The notes: generated by a model from the letters alone, not told the origin. Shown: positions 20,912-32,526, numbered from the stretch's first letter. The stretch: 64,000 bases of DNA from Diadema setosum (GCF_964275005.1 NC_092704.1:5104048-5168047), one strand, 5' to 3'. Made by a program: numbers and translations.

Positions 20912-23900
20912 GAGGATCAGGTGTCATCCTCTTATCTACGAGGTACATACAACCACCTACCTGTTATAGTATGCCATTATTTCCTGTAATTGCCCATACA
21001 TCGAAAATAAATCTTTAACACTGATGGCCTACCATACACCACCCATGTCCGCCGGGACGTACGCATGTAACCCATCACCCACCATGACTCTGCTCCAGTT
21101 CCACACACCAAGGGGCACCCGCAACCGGGACGCACACATAGGTGGTCGTAGGTACCTCGTAGATAAGAGGATCACGCCTGATCCTCATGATCTATTATCA
21201 GTACATCTGACCACCTATCTGTTATAGTATGCTAGAACAACACGGACTAAGCAGGAGGCTTGGCTGCAAAGAGCGGTGTATAAATGGGACTGTGCCGCCA
21301 ACAGGAGGGCTGCCCGTGAGAAAGAGGGCACTGTGGCAGGAATGTCCCTAAGATAGACGGAGATGAAAGAATTCAGGGAGCGCCAATAAGCCGCCCTCTG
21401 GATCTCCTCAACAGACACTCCTGTGAAAAGGGCCAGGAAGCACTAATCCCCCTGGTGTCGTGTGCACGGGGCGACACGCCAGGTGAGAGAGCATCCGGCC
21501 CAGCTTTGACAGTGGCCACAATCCACTTCGAAAACATGTCCTTCAAAGCTGGAGAGAATGGCTCCTTCGGAACCATGCAAAGCTGGTCACCGGAATGTCA
21601 ATCCTTGGTGCGCGCCCAATAATACTTAAGTGCGTGCACTGAGCACCAGACTATATCCTCCACAATAGAGGAGTGGGCTGAGAGCGGATGGATGAAGATC
21701 TGTGAACCCATCGTCTGGTTCTTAGCCACGAACGAAGGCTTGGGAATAAGACGCACTCTTACGCGTTCCCAAAGCACATGCCCCGGTAGCGTCGATAAAG
21801 CGTGCAAGGCACTGCGGTGCTACCCAGAGGCAGTAGCCAAAAGGAAGACTGTCTTTATGGTCAAGTCCCTGAGGGAGGCCTCAGCAAGGGGCTTGAAAGG
21901 TGCCCTAACGAGAGCCTCCAGCACCCGCGGAAGGCTCCATGAGGGGAGCAATCTCCGAACCAGGAGGAAGAAATCGCGGATTAGACCCGTTAGGGAAGGG
22001 GTAGTGGAGACCCTGGACCCATCCGCAAAAACTGGTATGAACGGCCGCAATGGATGAGCATTAACCATGAATGGTCAAGATGGTCAGACCCTAATCAAAA
22101 AGGGAGACCAGGAAGTCTGTAACATCTCTCAGAGGTGCCGAATGGAGATCCACCCCATGAGATTCACATCAGCTATAGTATCCAGCCAGACGGGAATTGT
22201 AAGCTCCCTGGGTGGATTTCCGCCAGCGGTGAACGACCAATGCTGCAGCTCGGTCTGAAAGGCCCGCCTGAGTTCCGGATTCCCTGAAAATGGCCAGGAA
22301 GTCAGGTGGAGAGTTGCCGGCAGAGGGTGCCGCGTCCCCAACACTGGCTGAACTATCAGGTCTGGGCAAGTGGGGAGGAGCTCAGGCTCCACACCAACAA
22401 GTTCGTCAGCTCTAGAAACCATGTCCTCTTTGGCCACCAAGGGGATACAAGGAGGATGGTGACTTAGTCCCATCTCACTTTCTACAGAATGTGGGAGATG
22501 AGTGGGAACAACGGGAAGGCACAGCCTTTGAACCCCTTCCACTGGAAGGAGAAGGCATCCAGCCTCTAGGCCGCGGGGTCCTGCACCCTTGTGCAGTACC
22601 TCAGCAGCTGAGTGTTAAGCTCCGAGGCAAACAGGTCACTTCTAGTGGAGGAAGCCAGCACACCAGCAGTTGCATGACCTGCAGGTGGAGCATCCACTCT
22701 CAGGGGAGGACTGGGCCCCAGAACAGAAAGTCTGCATTCAGATTGTCCTGACTTGGTATGTACAAGGCAATGGGAAAGATCCCCATGCGTCCACACCACC
22801 TGCACAGCTTTGCTGCCAAGGCGTTCAGGCATGTGGAGTGCATGCCTCCCTGCTTGTTGATGTATGCAGCTACAGTGACATTGTCCATGCATACTAACAC
22901 AGCCTGACCACATATCAATGGCAGAAAATGGCTGAGGGAAAGGGCAAAGGCCTGGAACTCCAGCACATTGATATGAGGGAGGGTAGCCGAGTGGCACCAG
23001 TCCCCATAAGCATGCAGGCCCTGACAATGACCGCCCCAACCCATATGGGAGGCATCAGTGATCATCATGATTGAGGGCTTTGGGGGCTGCAGGGGGTTGC
23101 CCCTGCTCAAAAACTCCAGGCGGCACCACTGCCTGAGCAGCAGGCGGGCAGCCGGGGGTAGGGGTACCAGTCTCGTCAGGGGGTCCCTTGACGGGTGGTA
23201 ATTTCTGAGAAGGTGGATCTGAAGTGGTCGCATGTGCAGTCAGCAGTCTGGTAATACATCAACTGGGCTCGTCAGATACCCCAGGAACTGAAGCCAGGAT
23301 CTGGCTGGCACCTGCCACCATCGTCCAGGCAATGGGCGGCAGCTATGATTGTAGCCACCCACGTTGGGCTGCGGCGTATCAACTGTCAGGGTATGTCAAT
23401 CACTGGACCCAGGAAGGTTGGGCACTGTTGCCACGAGCTCCAACTTCTCCCAAATTATAAGGAACCCAAGAAACTTAACTGTTCTCGGCAGATATGTTCA
23501 CTGGTGAGAGAGCAGGGTCTGGGAGCTGGCTGCTAACAGCCAGTCGTCCAGGAAACAAACGACTGTCAGGCCTTGTTGCCAGAGAAAAGCCCCCACGCAA
23601 GATACAAGCCTGGTGAACAGGCACGGTGCAGGTTTCAGACCGAATGGTAGGGCGCGGAAACGAAACACCACCCGAGGAGAATCCCAACAGATCTGCTTGA
23701 GAATCTAAAACCAAAGCTAACCAAACACTTGGGTACAAAAAAGATAGGTGCCCCTACACTAACAAGGTGGTGATCTCAGCCACCATGCCTTGACGCATGA
23801 ACGGAGGCAAGCAAGGGGACGAGAGACGGACGACACCTCAGGGTAAAAGAGGGTGGCTAGCTCGATGGAGAAGCCGAAGCCAATGGAGAGCACGAAGGCG

Positions 23901-24830
23901 TCGTCCCTAATGGCTGCCCAGGCCAGTTGAAAGGCCTGAAGGCTGCCTCCCAACCCCTGGGGGGGGGGGGGACCCTGTAGCGCTCGGGGCAAGGAGTCAA
24001 AAGCCGCCGTGGCCCTTGATGACTTGGTGGGTCGAGCCCCGCCATTTGCCTATACGACTGCAGCTACGGTGCCCACGGTTGGTGCGGTGGACCACCTGCG
24101 GAGTGACCATCACTTGCAGGGCACCGTTTCCTACGGCAGACGGGCTGAACCTTGGGGACGGGAGGGCTGTGGCTTGAGTCTCAGCTGACCCGCTAGCTCA
24201 CAGGCCTGCTGGCACCTAGCTAAGTCATCCCTGATTCGGTGAGTGAACTGCCCGGAAAACAGAAAAGGGCCCTCAAAGGGCATGTCATTGGTCAGCTGTG
24301 CCCTCCACCTCGCCAAGAACCCCAGATACTCCAGTGCTAGGTCTCGGTGACGAGTCGTGAATAAGGCTGCACGAGTTGACTGTTTCCAGATATGCTATGA
24401 GAACAATATTAGCAGCAGGTCTAGTAGCTGCCTGTCCTCTGGGGAGACCCGTAGGTCCTCTGCCTGCACAGCCAGATTGGTGAGAGGGCTTCCACTGGCA
24501 GTGCATTATAGCCCAGCAAAGCTCAGGTCGGGCCCAGGGACAGGTGGGGGAGCCGAGACGGCGGCACAGGAAGTCCCCCCTAGGAGCACCTGTCACCGAG
24601 GCCAGACTATACCGCCGGCTACGGCCGGGTGGTGCAGTCGATGGCCATCTGCCTGAGTCAGGATGGTAGCCTCCCCAGGCAGAGCCCCAAGCGCCGCGGG
24701 AGCATGGCTCGTACCAGCCAGCAGCTCCTGATGCGAAGGCAGGGCATCCACAGGCACAGCAGAAGAGGCAGCGGCTGTGGACGGGCGAAGCCTGTTTTCA
24801 ATACTCAACCCTAAAGGGGCCCGGCTTTTT
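20912..24830 (-). mobile_element. DIRS-type tyrosine-recombinase retroelement, broken
   Basis: A fossil on the minus strand, about 3.9 kb. Parts in order are a gag-like region (about 24.9-24.1 kb), reverse transcriptase (about 23.9-23.3 kb), RNase H with ITDASHMGWGGH and VLVCMDNVTVAAYINKQ (about 23.1-22.7 kb), and a tyrosine recombinase (about 22.5-21.2 kb) with HDTRGISASW. The left end carries inverted copies of TCTACGAGGTAC with flanking sequence (20930-20945 and 21150-21165) and a direct repeat of CTGTTATAGTATGC. This matches the terminal and internal complementary repeats known in DIRS elements. It has many breaks and is inactive and old. Confidence 0.8.
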
Positions 24831-24840
24831 TTGCTATGCT

Positions 24841-25060
24841 CAGACCGGGGGGGGGGGGGGGGGGGGGATGGATTCAGATGGGGGATGGAAACAGATTTAC
24901 AGATCAAAAATTAGACTCTCAATGCGACGTGGGTCTCACGCATCCAAAATTTCATCACGATTGCACCACCGATGGCCGAGATCTCGGGGGGGGGGGGGGG
25001 AACAGATTTACAGATCAAAAATTAGACGCTCAATGCTTTTAATTAGGCTAAAATATGATC
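24841..25060. repeat. Direct repeat with poly-G runs
   Basis: The phrase ACAGATTTACAGATCAAAAA occurs twice (about 24890 and 25000), each time after a poly-G run. Between them lies GACGTGGGTCTCACGCATCC and GCACCACCGATGGCCGAGAT, which also form the palindrome at 30394-30505. It flanks the left end of the 25079-30326 element. Confidence 0.65.
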
Positions 25061-25788
25061 TTGAGCTTAATTTGCATACAGTATATACCAAAAGAAACTT
25101 TGCGTTAAATTTACATGTAACGCAAGCGCCGATCGGTACTGCGTTAATCTTTCTGCGTTACAAAATTAACGATCACCGTGCGTGAATGATCGTTACAGAT
25201 CGTTACAGATCGTTACTGTGCGTTACAGATCGTTACTGTGCGTTAATTTTTAGATCTTGCGTTAGCGGACTTGTCATGTGGACTGGCAAGAAATCTCGGA
25301 AATTGCGAGACTCGGAGATGCCTCGGCTAAGTAACTGTCGTTCGTAATATTTACTTCGGACAATTCCTGCCGGCGCGGAAGGCATTTAAATAGCGATATC
25401 AAAGACCGAAAAGATTTTGTAGTTGAGCAGAAATCCCCTGGCAATGTCGTGTTGTCATGGTCGTCAAATTTGTACTCATGGGCGCAGTCAATGGAATCGG
25501 GCAAGCAAAAATTTCGAAGCCACATTTTTCCCCACAGCCAATATATTCCATCGAACATTGAACCCATGAAATCACGCATACGCAAGCCTAAAACTGACGC
25601 CGACTGTCTAACGTTAGCGATGTCACGATTTCAACAACTGTCAGACACTTACTCAATTCAGGAAGGTGCAAAAGTCCATTTATATTCCAATACACAAAGT
25701 CACAACGTGTGTCTCGCCGAATAACTGGTGGTAGTGTGTGGTGACAAAGCCGAGTATTTCGGCAGTAAAAGTAGCTGCAGCAGAAGAA

Positions 25789-25831
25789 AATGCCTACCAC
25801 TTTCTGCTCGCATTATTACACTGCCAGCAGG
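25789..25831 (+). other. Possible short coding exon start with consensus splice donor
   Basis: ATGCCTACCACTTTCTGC opens a short frame (MPTTFCSHYYTAS) that runs into CAGCAG followed by GTAAGTCAAG, a very good donor site. An N-terminal MPTxC is reminiscent of a THAP domain, but the next residues do not fit. No downstream exon was found, so this is weak. Confidence 0.2.
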
Positions 25832-26579
25832 TAAGTCAAGTGGTGACTTGATAGGCACGCTTCACATGAAAGTTTACCGAGAAACATGAAAAATCCCACG
25901 ATGCCAAGGTGCTAGAGTGGGGAATGGGGAGGGGTGGAGAGAGAGAGAGACCAATCAACAGAAGAAACCGCGCGTACTGGCGCATTCTCGGAGGTCATGA
26001 ACAGTCTGGGGTCTTGGAGATGAACAGAGAAGGAATGTTTAATTAAAGATAGCTCAAGTCGAAGACCCAGGATTACAAACGTTGATTCTTTTTTCCCCTT
26101 TCATGAAACATGCCTTCACGTTTAGAAATGGTTGCACTCCTTAAAAAAAAAAATCTCCTGCGATTTTTGTTAACTCAATATAGCCGTTTAAAACGTCAAA
26201 CTTACCATGAAAGTGTTACTACTTGTAATACAATAGTTAATACTATACCTATTGCTTTAATCATATCTGTATAACACAAATTTGACTACCAATGACAATA
26301 AAAAATACTTGTATTTGTTTTGTGCGTAGATTTTTTTTTTGTCTTTATCCTGACTAGTTCCTATGAATTTTCTAATGTTTTTACGGCAGCATCAACAGCC
26401 TAAAATAAATTACTGACAGATTTATAGATTATAAAATTTTTGGCAACCATCCATTTGAACGTCAGGCATGAAAAGCTCCTGATATTCAGCAAAAACAACT
26501 CAACAGATCAGAGACAAAGTTCCTTCAAATTTTGAGAAGTAGCACGCAGATTTGCTGAGCGTGGTAGGGTCCATGCTTT

Positions 26580-26775
26580 GAAATCGTCACAGTCGTGTTG
26601 TCACCAGGGAGGTGGAGTGTCTCTTTTCCACCTCCCTGTTGTCACGGAGTATCGGGAAGTTCTCACAAACTCCAGGATCACCCCTCCCTGCCAACTCCAT
26701 GTTGCTCCCAGGGAGGCGGGAAGAGTCTCTTCCCACCTCCCTGTTGCTCCCCAACGTGCATCGTGAATGCGCGGC
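26580..26775. repeat. Local inverted repeats around CACCTCCCTG
   Basis: CCAGGGAGGTGGAG followed by CCACCTCCCTGTTG, and again CCCAGGGAGGCGGG then CCCACCTCCCTGTTG, form two small hairpins. The phrase recurs inverted near 27250 (TCACCTCCCTGGGA). They do not code. Confidence 0.55.
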
Positions 26776-26903
26776 GTTTCTTGTCACCGTCAGTACCCAA
26801 GGCTGCTTTGTATTTGTCTTGGAATATTGATTCTTCTTGTCAAGACATGAGTGTAGTAATCGTTTTGCATGGCTATGTAAAAAATTGTGATACGTGTACT
26901 CAA

Positions 26904-27079
26904 CTCGTCTTTGTGATTTTTTCTTCAGTCCAAAAGGAAGACGAAATAGTATCATGACTGTAATTGTTCGAAAGGTCTGCTTTTGATAACTCATACTCAG
27001 TAATCACCCTTGTTTTCCCGCTCCCAGGCCCTCCAATTTTATTGAGCAATCCACACGCGCGCGCAAATTCCTTTGCCAT
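26904..27079 (-). other. Short reading frame with a Walker A motif
   Basis: On the minus strand a 58-residue frame from ATG at 27079 reads MAKEFARACGLLNKIGGPGS followed by GKTRVITEYELSK. The GGPGSGKT segment fits the Walker A nucleotide-binding loop G-x4-GK-T/S, preceded by a hydrophobic run as in P-loop proteins. The frame is open about 20 codons further upstream. An AAG followed by GTGATT just after the motif could be a splice donor. There is no Walker B in frame, so it is either an exon remnant of an NTPase or kinase or chance. Confidence 0.3.
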
Positions 27080-27310
27080 GTGGTTTTGCCAGCCAGCTGT
27101 CGGAATGTGCTTTGAAGTTACATTTCAGCCTGGTCTGGCTGGCATGAATGGGGTGTCGAGTTTCAATCAATACCTACTGTTGTTTTATTTTTGTATTTGA
27201 ACATGTCGTTTCACCTGACAACACACGGAGATCGGGAAGATCAGGGTCACCTCCCTGGGAAGGTGTAGGGCTATAGGGAAGAGGTTTTTGTTGTGTGTTG
27301 CAACCTAATC

Positions 27311-27464
27311 CGGGCAATTAACCCCAGAGGGCAATTACCCCCCCCCCCCCCCGAATACTGGTTAATGGTAAGGTTAGAGTAAAGATTAGGGTTAGGTTTA
27401 GGGTGAGGAGTTTGGGTTATGGTTAGGATTAGGGCCAGGGGAAGGGTCCGGGGTAATTGCCCAG
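27311..27464. mobile_element. Small hairpin MITE with telomere-like interior
   Basis: The ends CCGGGCAATTAACCCC and the inverse of CCTGGGCAATTACCCC bracket a degenerate TTAGGG/GGTTAG-rich stretch (about 27365-27445). The inverted ends argue for a MITE. This is not an interstitial telomere. Confidence 0.6.
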
Positions 27465-28054
27465 GAAGAAAAGAGGGACGCGCTTTTGTTCTTGGTCAAA
27501 TCGATTTTCCTAGGTGATGCTGTGGAGCTAGAAAGGAACAAAAAAAGCAATTATGATGTCTGGCGTACTTCCGGGACGTCTTATTTTTCTTGCACTCTAA
27601 AATTTCCTATTGTTTGGCGTTATCAATGTCGTTAATTGTTGTATAGTTACCCTCTTTCGCATTATAAACTGAAAGTCCATAGAACATTCATACGCATTAA
27701 GATCACACTCGAAAAGCTATACTGGTGTATAGTTTGAACACAGCAAAATGAAATAACGAATATCCCGCAGATTTTCCAAAATTATGCATCATGTGGGTCA
27801 ATTAATTTTCTTTTCTTTCTTTTTTTTTTCATTTGTCTTCTTGTCGATGTGGGGGGGTAGATTCAGGATATATTACTTTTCCTTTTCCCCTTTCGGCCCG
27901 ATGCGATTACTCCTGGTGCTGACATTCTTTCTGCTCGCCTTCCGATTACAAGTTATACTGTTGTTGTAAATAAATGCGCATGGAGCCCCAGCTGTATCGA
28001 AAAAAAAAAATAAAGCTATCTAAAGTTGACCTTCAAATACAAGTAAAATCTGAA

Positions 28055-28135
28055 TCAACTTAATGGTACGGGTTCGCGGTTTCAATCCCCTCGAAGCCCG
28101 ATATTTGCCTTTCAGCAAGACACTTTATCCACAAA
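28055..28135 (+). repeat. Possible tRNA-derived SINE fragment
   Basis: GGGTTCGCGGTTTCAATCCC resembles a Pol III B box, followed by CAGCAAGACACTTTATCCAC, a phrase I associate with tRNA-related SINEs of marine invertebrates. There is no A box, so it is truncated. Confidence 0.4.
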
Positions 28136-28424
28136 AGGCCAGGGCTCCACACTAACTTTTATTTCGGTGGCCCGAAAAGAAAAACAAACAAGCAAAACTA
28201 CCGGTCCTACTAAACATAGAAAAATAAATATCAAGTATTACTGAAGTGATACAGGTATACCCACGTCTAAATAAATGAACAGAAAATTTAGTCATCTTAT
28301 ACCGTTATTCTGAGTTCTAAGATTTCGCAAATAGGCTTATAGATTATAATAAAAGTTGATGCCTATTAAAGTGGTCAAAATTGCGTTTGAAATGAGAAAG
28401 TGGGAGCATTTGCAGACATTGTAA

Positions 28425-29965
28425 ACAGGGAAAAGTTACCGTTATTTATTTCTGACGGAAATTCAAGCAATCATCCAACATTTACAAGTATTTTAACACC
28501 TTCCGGACGTGAAAGCAAACATGCGCTCTTTATTTTATCATCTATGAGCCGATTGATACCATTAATCATGTCCAAACGTACAAACAACAATCTGTTACTT
28601 ATTTTAGCATCGTACGGAGCAGAATATTACCGTTATTCATCTCCAAATTCAAAAGCAAACACCCGACATTCATTTTATGATCGAAGGAGCCGAATGTCAC
28701 TGCTGTCCACTTTCGAAAGTGAAATGAATCATCTGACATATTTCAGCATCGCACGGAGCCGAATGTTATACTGTTTTTCACATTCAAACGTCAAGGCAGA
28801 CATCCGACATTTACTTTAACATCAAACGCAACTGAGTGTTATTGTTATTCATTTCGAAATGTTAAGTAGCAAATGTCTGATATTTATTTTAGCATCTTAA
28901 TTATGGAGCAGAATGTCGATACTGCTTTTCACTTCCGAACGTTCAAGCAATCATCTGACATTTATTTTGGTATCTTCCGAAGCCGAATGTTATTGAGCAC
29001 TATTTACTTTCGAACGTAAAAGCGAACATTCGGCATTTCATCGTCGAATATATACGGAGCTGAATATCATTGTTATTCATTTCCGAACGTCAAAGGGATC
29101 ATTCGACATACATTTTAGTATCTTCCGGAGCTGAATGATATTGCCATTTACTTTCGAACGTAAAAGCGAACATCCAGCAATTATTTCATCATCGTACTGA
29201 GTTGAATACTATTGTTATTCATTTCCGAACGCCAAAGCAAACATTCAACATTTATTTTAGCATCTTCCGGAGCTGATCATTATTGCTATTTACTTTCGAA
29301 CATAAAAGCAAACATCCGACAGTTATTTAGCATCGTATGGAGCAAAATATTACTGTTATTCACTTCCGAGCGTAAAAACAATTATCTGACAATTATTTCA
29401 GCATCTTCTGGAGCCAAATGTTGTTGCTATTCACTTTCGAAAGTAAAAGCAAATATCCAACATTCATCTCATCGTTGTACGAAGTTGATTATTATTGTTA
29501 TTCATTTCCGAACGCCAAAGGGATAATTCGACATTTACTTTAGCATCTTCCGGAGCTGAATATTATTGTTATTTACTTTCGAACGTAAAAGTAAATTTCC
29601 GGCATTTATTCTATCATCGTACGTAGTTGAATATCATTATCATTTATATTCGACCGTCAAAGCAAACATTCGACATTTATTTCAGCATCTTCCGGAGCCG
29701 TATTTTATCCTTATTCATTTCCGAACGCAAAATCAAATATCTGACATTAATTTCACCACCGTACGGAGCTGAATCTTACCATTATTCATTTCCAAAAGTA
29801 TCAGCAAACATCCGACATTTATTTTTGTATAATACGGAGTCGAATATTACCGTTATTTATTTCCAAAATTAAGAGCAAACATCTGACATTTATTCTAGCA
29901 GCTTACGGAGCCGATAGTTACCGCTGTTCATTTTCAAAACTAAAGGCAAACATCCGGCTTTTTTG
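28425..29965. repeat. Satellite, about 70-bp period, roughly 22 copies
   Basis: Units contain GCATCTTCCGGAGC, then TTATTCATTTCCGAACG and AAAGCAAACATCCGACA. The GCATC start recurs at 29260, 29330 and 29401. Copies are diverged (perhaps 20 to 30 percent), so reading frames through them are accidental. Boundaries carry GGTGGCCCG on both sides (about 28170 and 29962). Confidence 0.85.
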
Positions 29966-30393
29966 GTGGCCCGGCGTGCGTTTTTGGTGACGCCGGTCGC
30001 AAATTAACAATTCGCGAAATCGTGATTCGATTCGCGAAAAGACTCCGCTAAATCGCTACACTCGGCAGGGGCTACGTCGTCCTTTCACCAGGTCTCGTTA
30101 CAAAACCAAAATCTCGCGTGAATTCTTGCGTTACCTATCGTTAATTTTAACGAAACATCGTTAATTTGCGATAGGGATCGTTACTCGTTACTCATCGTTA
30201 CTCATCGTTACTACAAACGTTAATTTTCCCGACCGTTACTTTGCGTTACTAACGATTCAGGTGAAAGCGCTTGCGTTAATGAAACGTTAATGTTGATTAA
30301 CGCAAAGTTTATTTTGGTATATACTGTAATTAATTAATTAAAATTAGAAATTGATTGTTTCAACAAATCTTATGACACAATCTTGTAGATTTT

Positions 30394-30505
30394 GACGTGG
30401 GTCTCACGCATGCAACATTTCATCGCGATTGCACCATCGATGGCCGAGATCTCGGCCATCGGTGGTGCAATCGCGATGAAATTTTGCATGCGTGAGACCC
30501 ACGTC
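30394..30505. repeat. Near-perfect 112-bp palindrome
   Basis: GACGTGGGTCTCACGCATGC runs to a centre at GAGATCTC (about 30448) and then back as its complement, ending GCGTGAGACCCACGTC. One arm is also present at 24930-24985. The perfect pairing implies a strong hairpin or a recent foldback duplication. Confidence 0.85.
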
Positions 30506-30507
30506 AA

Positions 30508-30590
30508 GCATTGAGAGTGGTTTCTGAATATCTCGCAAAACATTAAAAGCTAAATCCTCACATCGACCAGAAGTGTGCACACCCTTCAAT
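30508..30590. mobile_element. Right-end fragment of the 382-bp TTAA MITE family
   Basis: GAGTGGTTTCTGAATA, AAAAGCTAAATCCTCAC and CGACCAGAAGTGTGCACACC match the right end of the 45433-45814 element. The terminal TTAA is not preserved. Confidence 0.75.
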
Positions 30591-31004
30591 GCTACAGGGC
30601 ACATGGGGACATTTTCGTGTGTTGTTAAATTTGTGATTCGTGAAATTTGCAAAAGAAACAGCTCATACAGTATATTCCTTTTTCTTTTTGCAAATACACA
30701 AAAAAGTCACGTTTCATTTTCAAGCATGCAATTAGGCCTTTATTTCAATGCATTGTGGCTTAACCCTGACCCCGTTTATATTGAGTGAAAAGTCCGGGCT
30801 CAGCCATTCCTTGCTGTACCGAAATTGACCATGCATTTGGCCAAGCTCCAGAGGTAGTCTTGGCCATGGCTGAGCTGCGGCAGAGCTTGGCTTCTTCTCA
30901 CCGTAAAACAAACTGCGCTTTAATGTGGTACCAAATTTAGTCTGGCTTCCAGACACTCTGTCCATACTATTTTGCTATTCAGGATATCAATGCTCTCAAC
31001 ACTG

Positions 31005-31145
31005 AAAACTAGTATAGTTTAAGGTGGTTTTGTCCTGCGGAGGAATTTGCTTTCTGCAAAGGCGGTGACACCGCCGCAGGGTGCTGATTTTGTCGCCGCA
31101 GAGTCCAGTTGGCAAAGGGTCTGGAAACCAGTCTATACCACATTG
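31005..31145. repeat. Dispersed repeat shared with 59070-59200
   Basis: CTAGTATAGTTTAAGGTGG followed by TTTTGTCCTGC, and TGGCAAAGGGTCTGGAAACC, occur here and in inverted form at about 59080-59195. The related TTTAGTCTGGCTTCCAGAC lies just before it (about 30935). It overlaps the decayed 3' part of the neighbouring zinc-finger copy. Confidence 0.6.
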
Positions 31146-31149
31146 TGGC

Positions 31150-31551
31150 CAGCGCCCTCTCAATAAATAGTGTTTGTTTGAACCTTGACAATTGTCTCAG
31201 CGGCATCTAATCTACCGGTCCAACACAGACTGTCAAACCATCAGCTTGGAAAGTTGCAAGTTGCTACCTTTTGAACAGAGCCATTTCATCATCAAATGCC
31301 ATGTTTATGGTTTGAGAATAATGCATGTTGGTTTAATACATTCCTATCACCATCATTACCTGGTGGGGCAGTGCTCTCTTGGTTGTGTCTGGATCCATGT
31401 CTTGTTAGGTGCTGTCTAAAATCTTCATTGCTTGTGAATGCTTCTCCACACTCTTCACACAGAGGTAGCTTGAAGGTCCTGACCACAACTTTTCTTTCCT
31501 TCTCCAGTTTTGGATTCGAGGAAGTTGAACATGGGTTGGCATCATACTCTC
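31150..31551 (-). pseudogene. Decayed zinc-finger terminal exon (paralogue of 32527-32984)
   Basis: The exon starts at 31551 after a good acceptor (CTCAGTTGCAG) in the same phase as its neighbour and reads EYDANPCSTSSNPKLEKER, then the intact finger CEECGEAFTSNEDFRQHLTRH. The frame ends at 31292 after NQHALFSNHKHGI. Similarity to the paralogue goes on in another frame (ADGLTV...) with stops, to about 31150. So the finger is intact but the C-terminal tail with its SUMO-type motifs is lost by frameshift. It may be a pseudogene or an exon with a shortened tail. Confidence 0.65.
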
Positions 31552-31868
31552 CTGCAACTGAGCATTGAAACACATACGTACATTGTATAGAATTAGAAGG
31601 TACATGTACTGGCACTATTCATTCAAGATGTTCATCACAATGTCCATTCATTTCAGTAAAATGGAAGACTCTTTTAGGGAGTGAAAAGGTGAACTGTCCT
31701 TGGCAATAAATACTTCACTTACTATCAATCATACACTGTACTACAACTTTAAATTTGTGCATCTCAAATAAGAAGTTACTGGCATTATTCATGAAGATTA
31801 AAAGTACAATGCAGATCACAAAGCCTATACATTTTAGTATTGGAATAAATAAATGCACTGTGGATTAA

Positions 31869-32250
31869 AGGGATAGTACAGTATTGGTGGAGATGAGAAT
31901 TGGGCTTTTAACTTTTTGCGAGATACCAAAAAAACATTTATGAAATAGTACAGAACATACCATTTTAGGAGGAATTCAAAGTTTATTTGATGAAAATCAG
32001 GTTTTGAATGGCTGAGACATCCAAAAATAAAGTAAAACAAAGCGATCGTAATAAAGTGTGGGTCCCACACTTTATTAGAACCGCTCTTTTTTCGATATCT
32101 CAGCCATTTCAAAACCCATTTTCATCAAATAAACGTTGAATTCCTCATAGAATTATATGCTCTTTCATATTTCATAAGAGGTTTCTCATTATCTCACCAA
32201 AAAATGTTAGAAACCTGAAATTAGGTCTCAACCAAAACTATACTATCCCT
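31869..32250. mobile_element. Kolobok/T2-like MITE, 382 bp (copy 1)
   Basis: Flanked by TTAA (31865-31868 and 32251-32254). Ends AGGGATAGTACAGTATTGG and the inverse of AGGGATAGTATAGTTTTGG. Inner arms share ATCTCAGCCATTTCAAAACC and its complement. The same length and layout occur at 45433-45814. It lies between the two small zinc-finger exons. Confidence 0.88.
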
Positions 32251-32526
32251 TTAACTTCGGGCTTGTTTTCTTATATCATTCTTCCCACTGAAAAAAAGTA
32301 ATGTAGTCATCTTCACAAAATAAGGCCTCAATCTCAAGGTGATAAGGGAAAAAGTATACAAGTGTAGGAGATTTTCTTTAGAAAAGCAAGATTTCTCACT
32401 TTCTCAACTAATTTCGAATATTGTTAAAAGCATCTTCACTATTAAAATGCAGATATCCTTGGTAAAAATATGAATTTTTAATAGTTCACTTGATATATTT
32501 CTTGCCAGGTTTGCATTGCTAAAAAT

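Larger units (their letters stand above)
25079..30326. mobile_element. Possible 5.2-kb TA-flanked DNA transposon
   Basis: Inverted ends CAGTATATACCAAAA, a few bases, then AACTTTGCGTTAA occur at 25079 and (inverted) 30326, each flanked by TA. Inside each end are many copies of CGTTAC or its complement, such as GATCGTTACA repeats near 25185-25235 and TCATCGTTAC repeats near 30185-30210. Such subterminal repeats are typical transposase-binding clusters. The interior holds unrelated blocks (a Walker A frame, a TTAGGG-like hairpin, a 70-bp satellite). No transposase was recognised. It could be one large non-autonomous element or two related MITEs that happen to bracket 5 kb. Confidence 0.5.

Noticed and set aside
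21024-24656. Plus-strand frames of 60-120 residues across the DIRS region
   Set aside because: They are antisense to recognisable DIRS parts on the minus strand and carry no motif.
27365-27445. Interstitial telomere repeat (TTAGGG)n
   Set aside because: The repeats are degenerate and bounded by inverted CCGGGCAATTA ends, so a small MITE explains them better.
28400-29872. Reading frames of 68-139 residues in the 28-30 kb region
   Set aside because: They are translations of diverged 70-bp satellite units in changing frames, with no domain.
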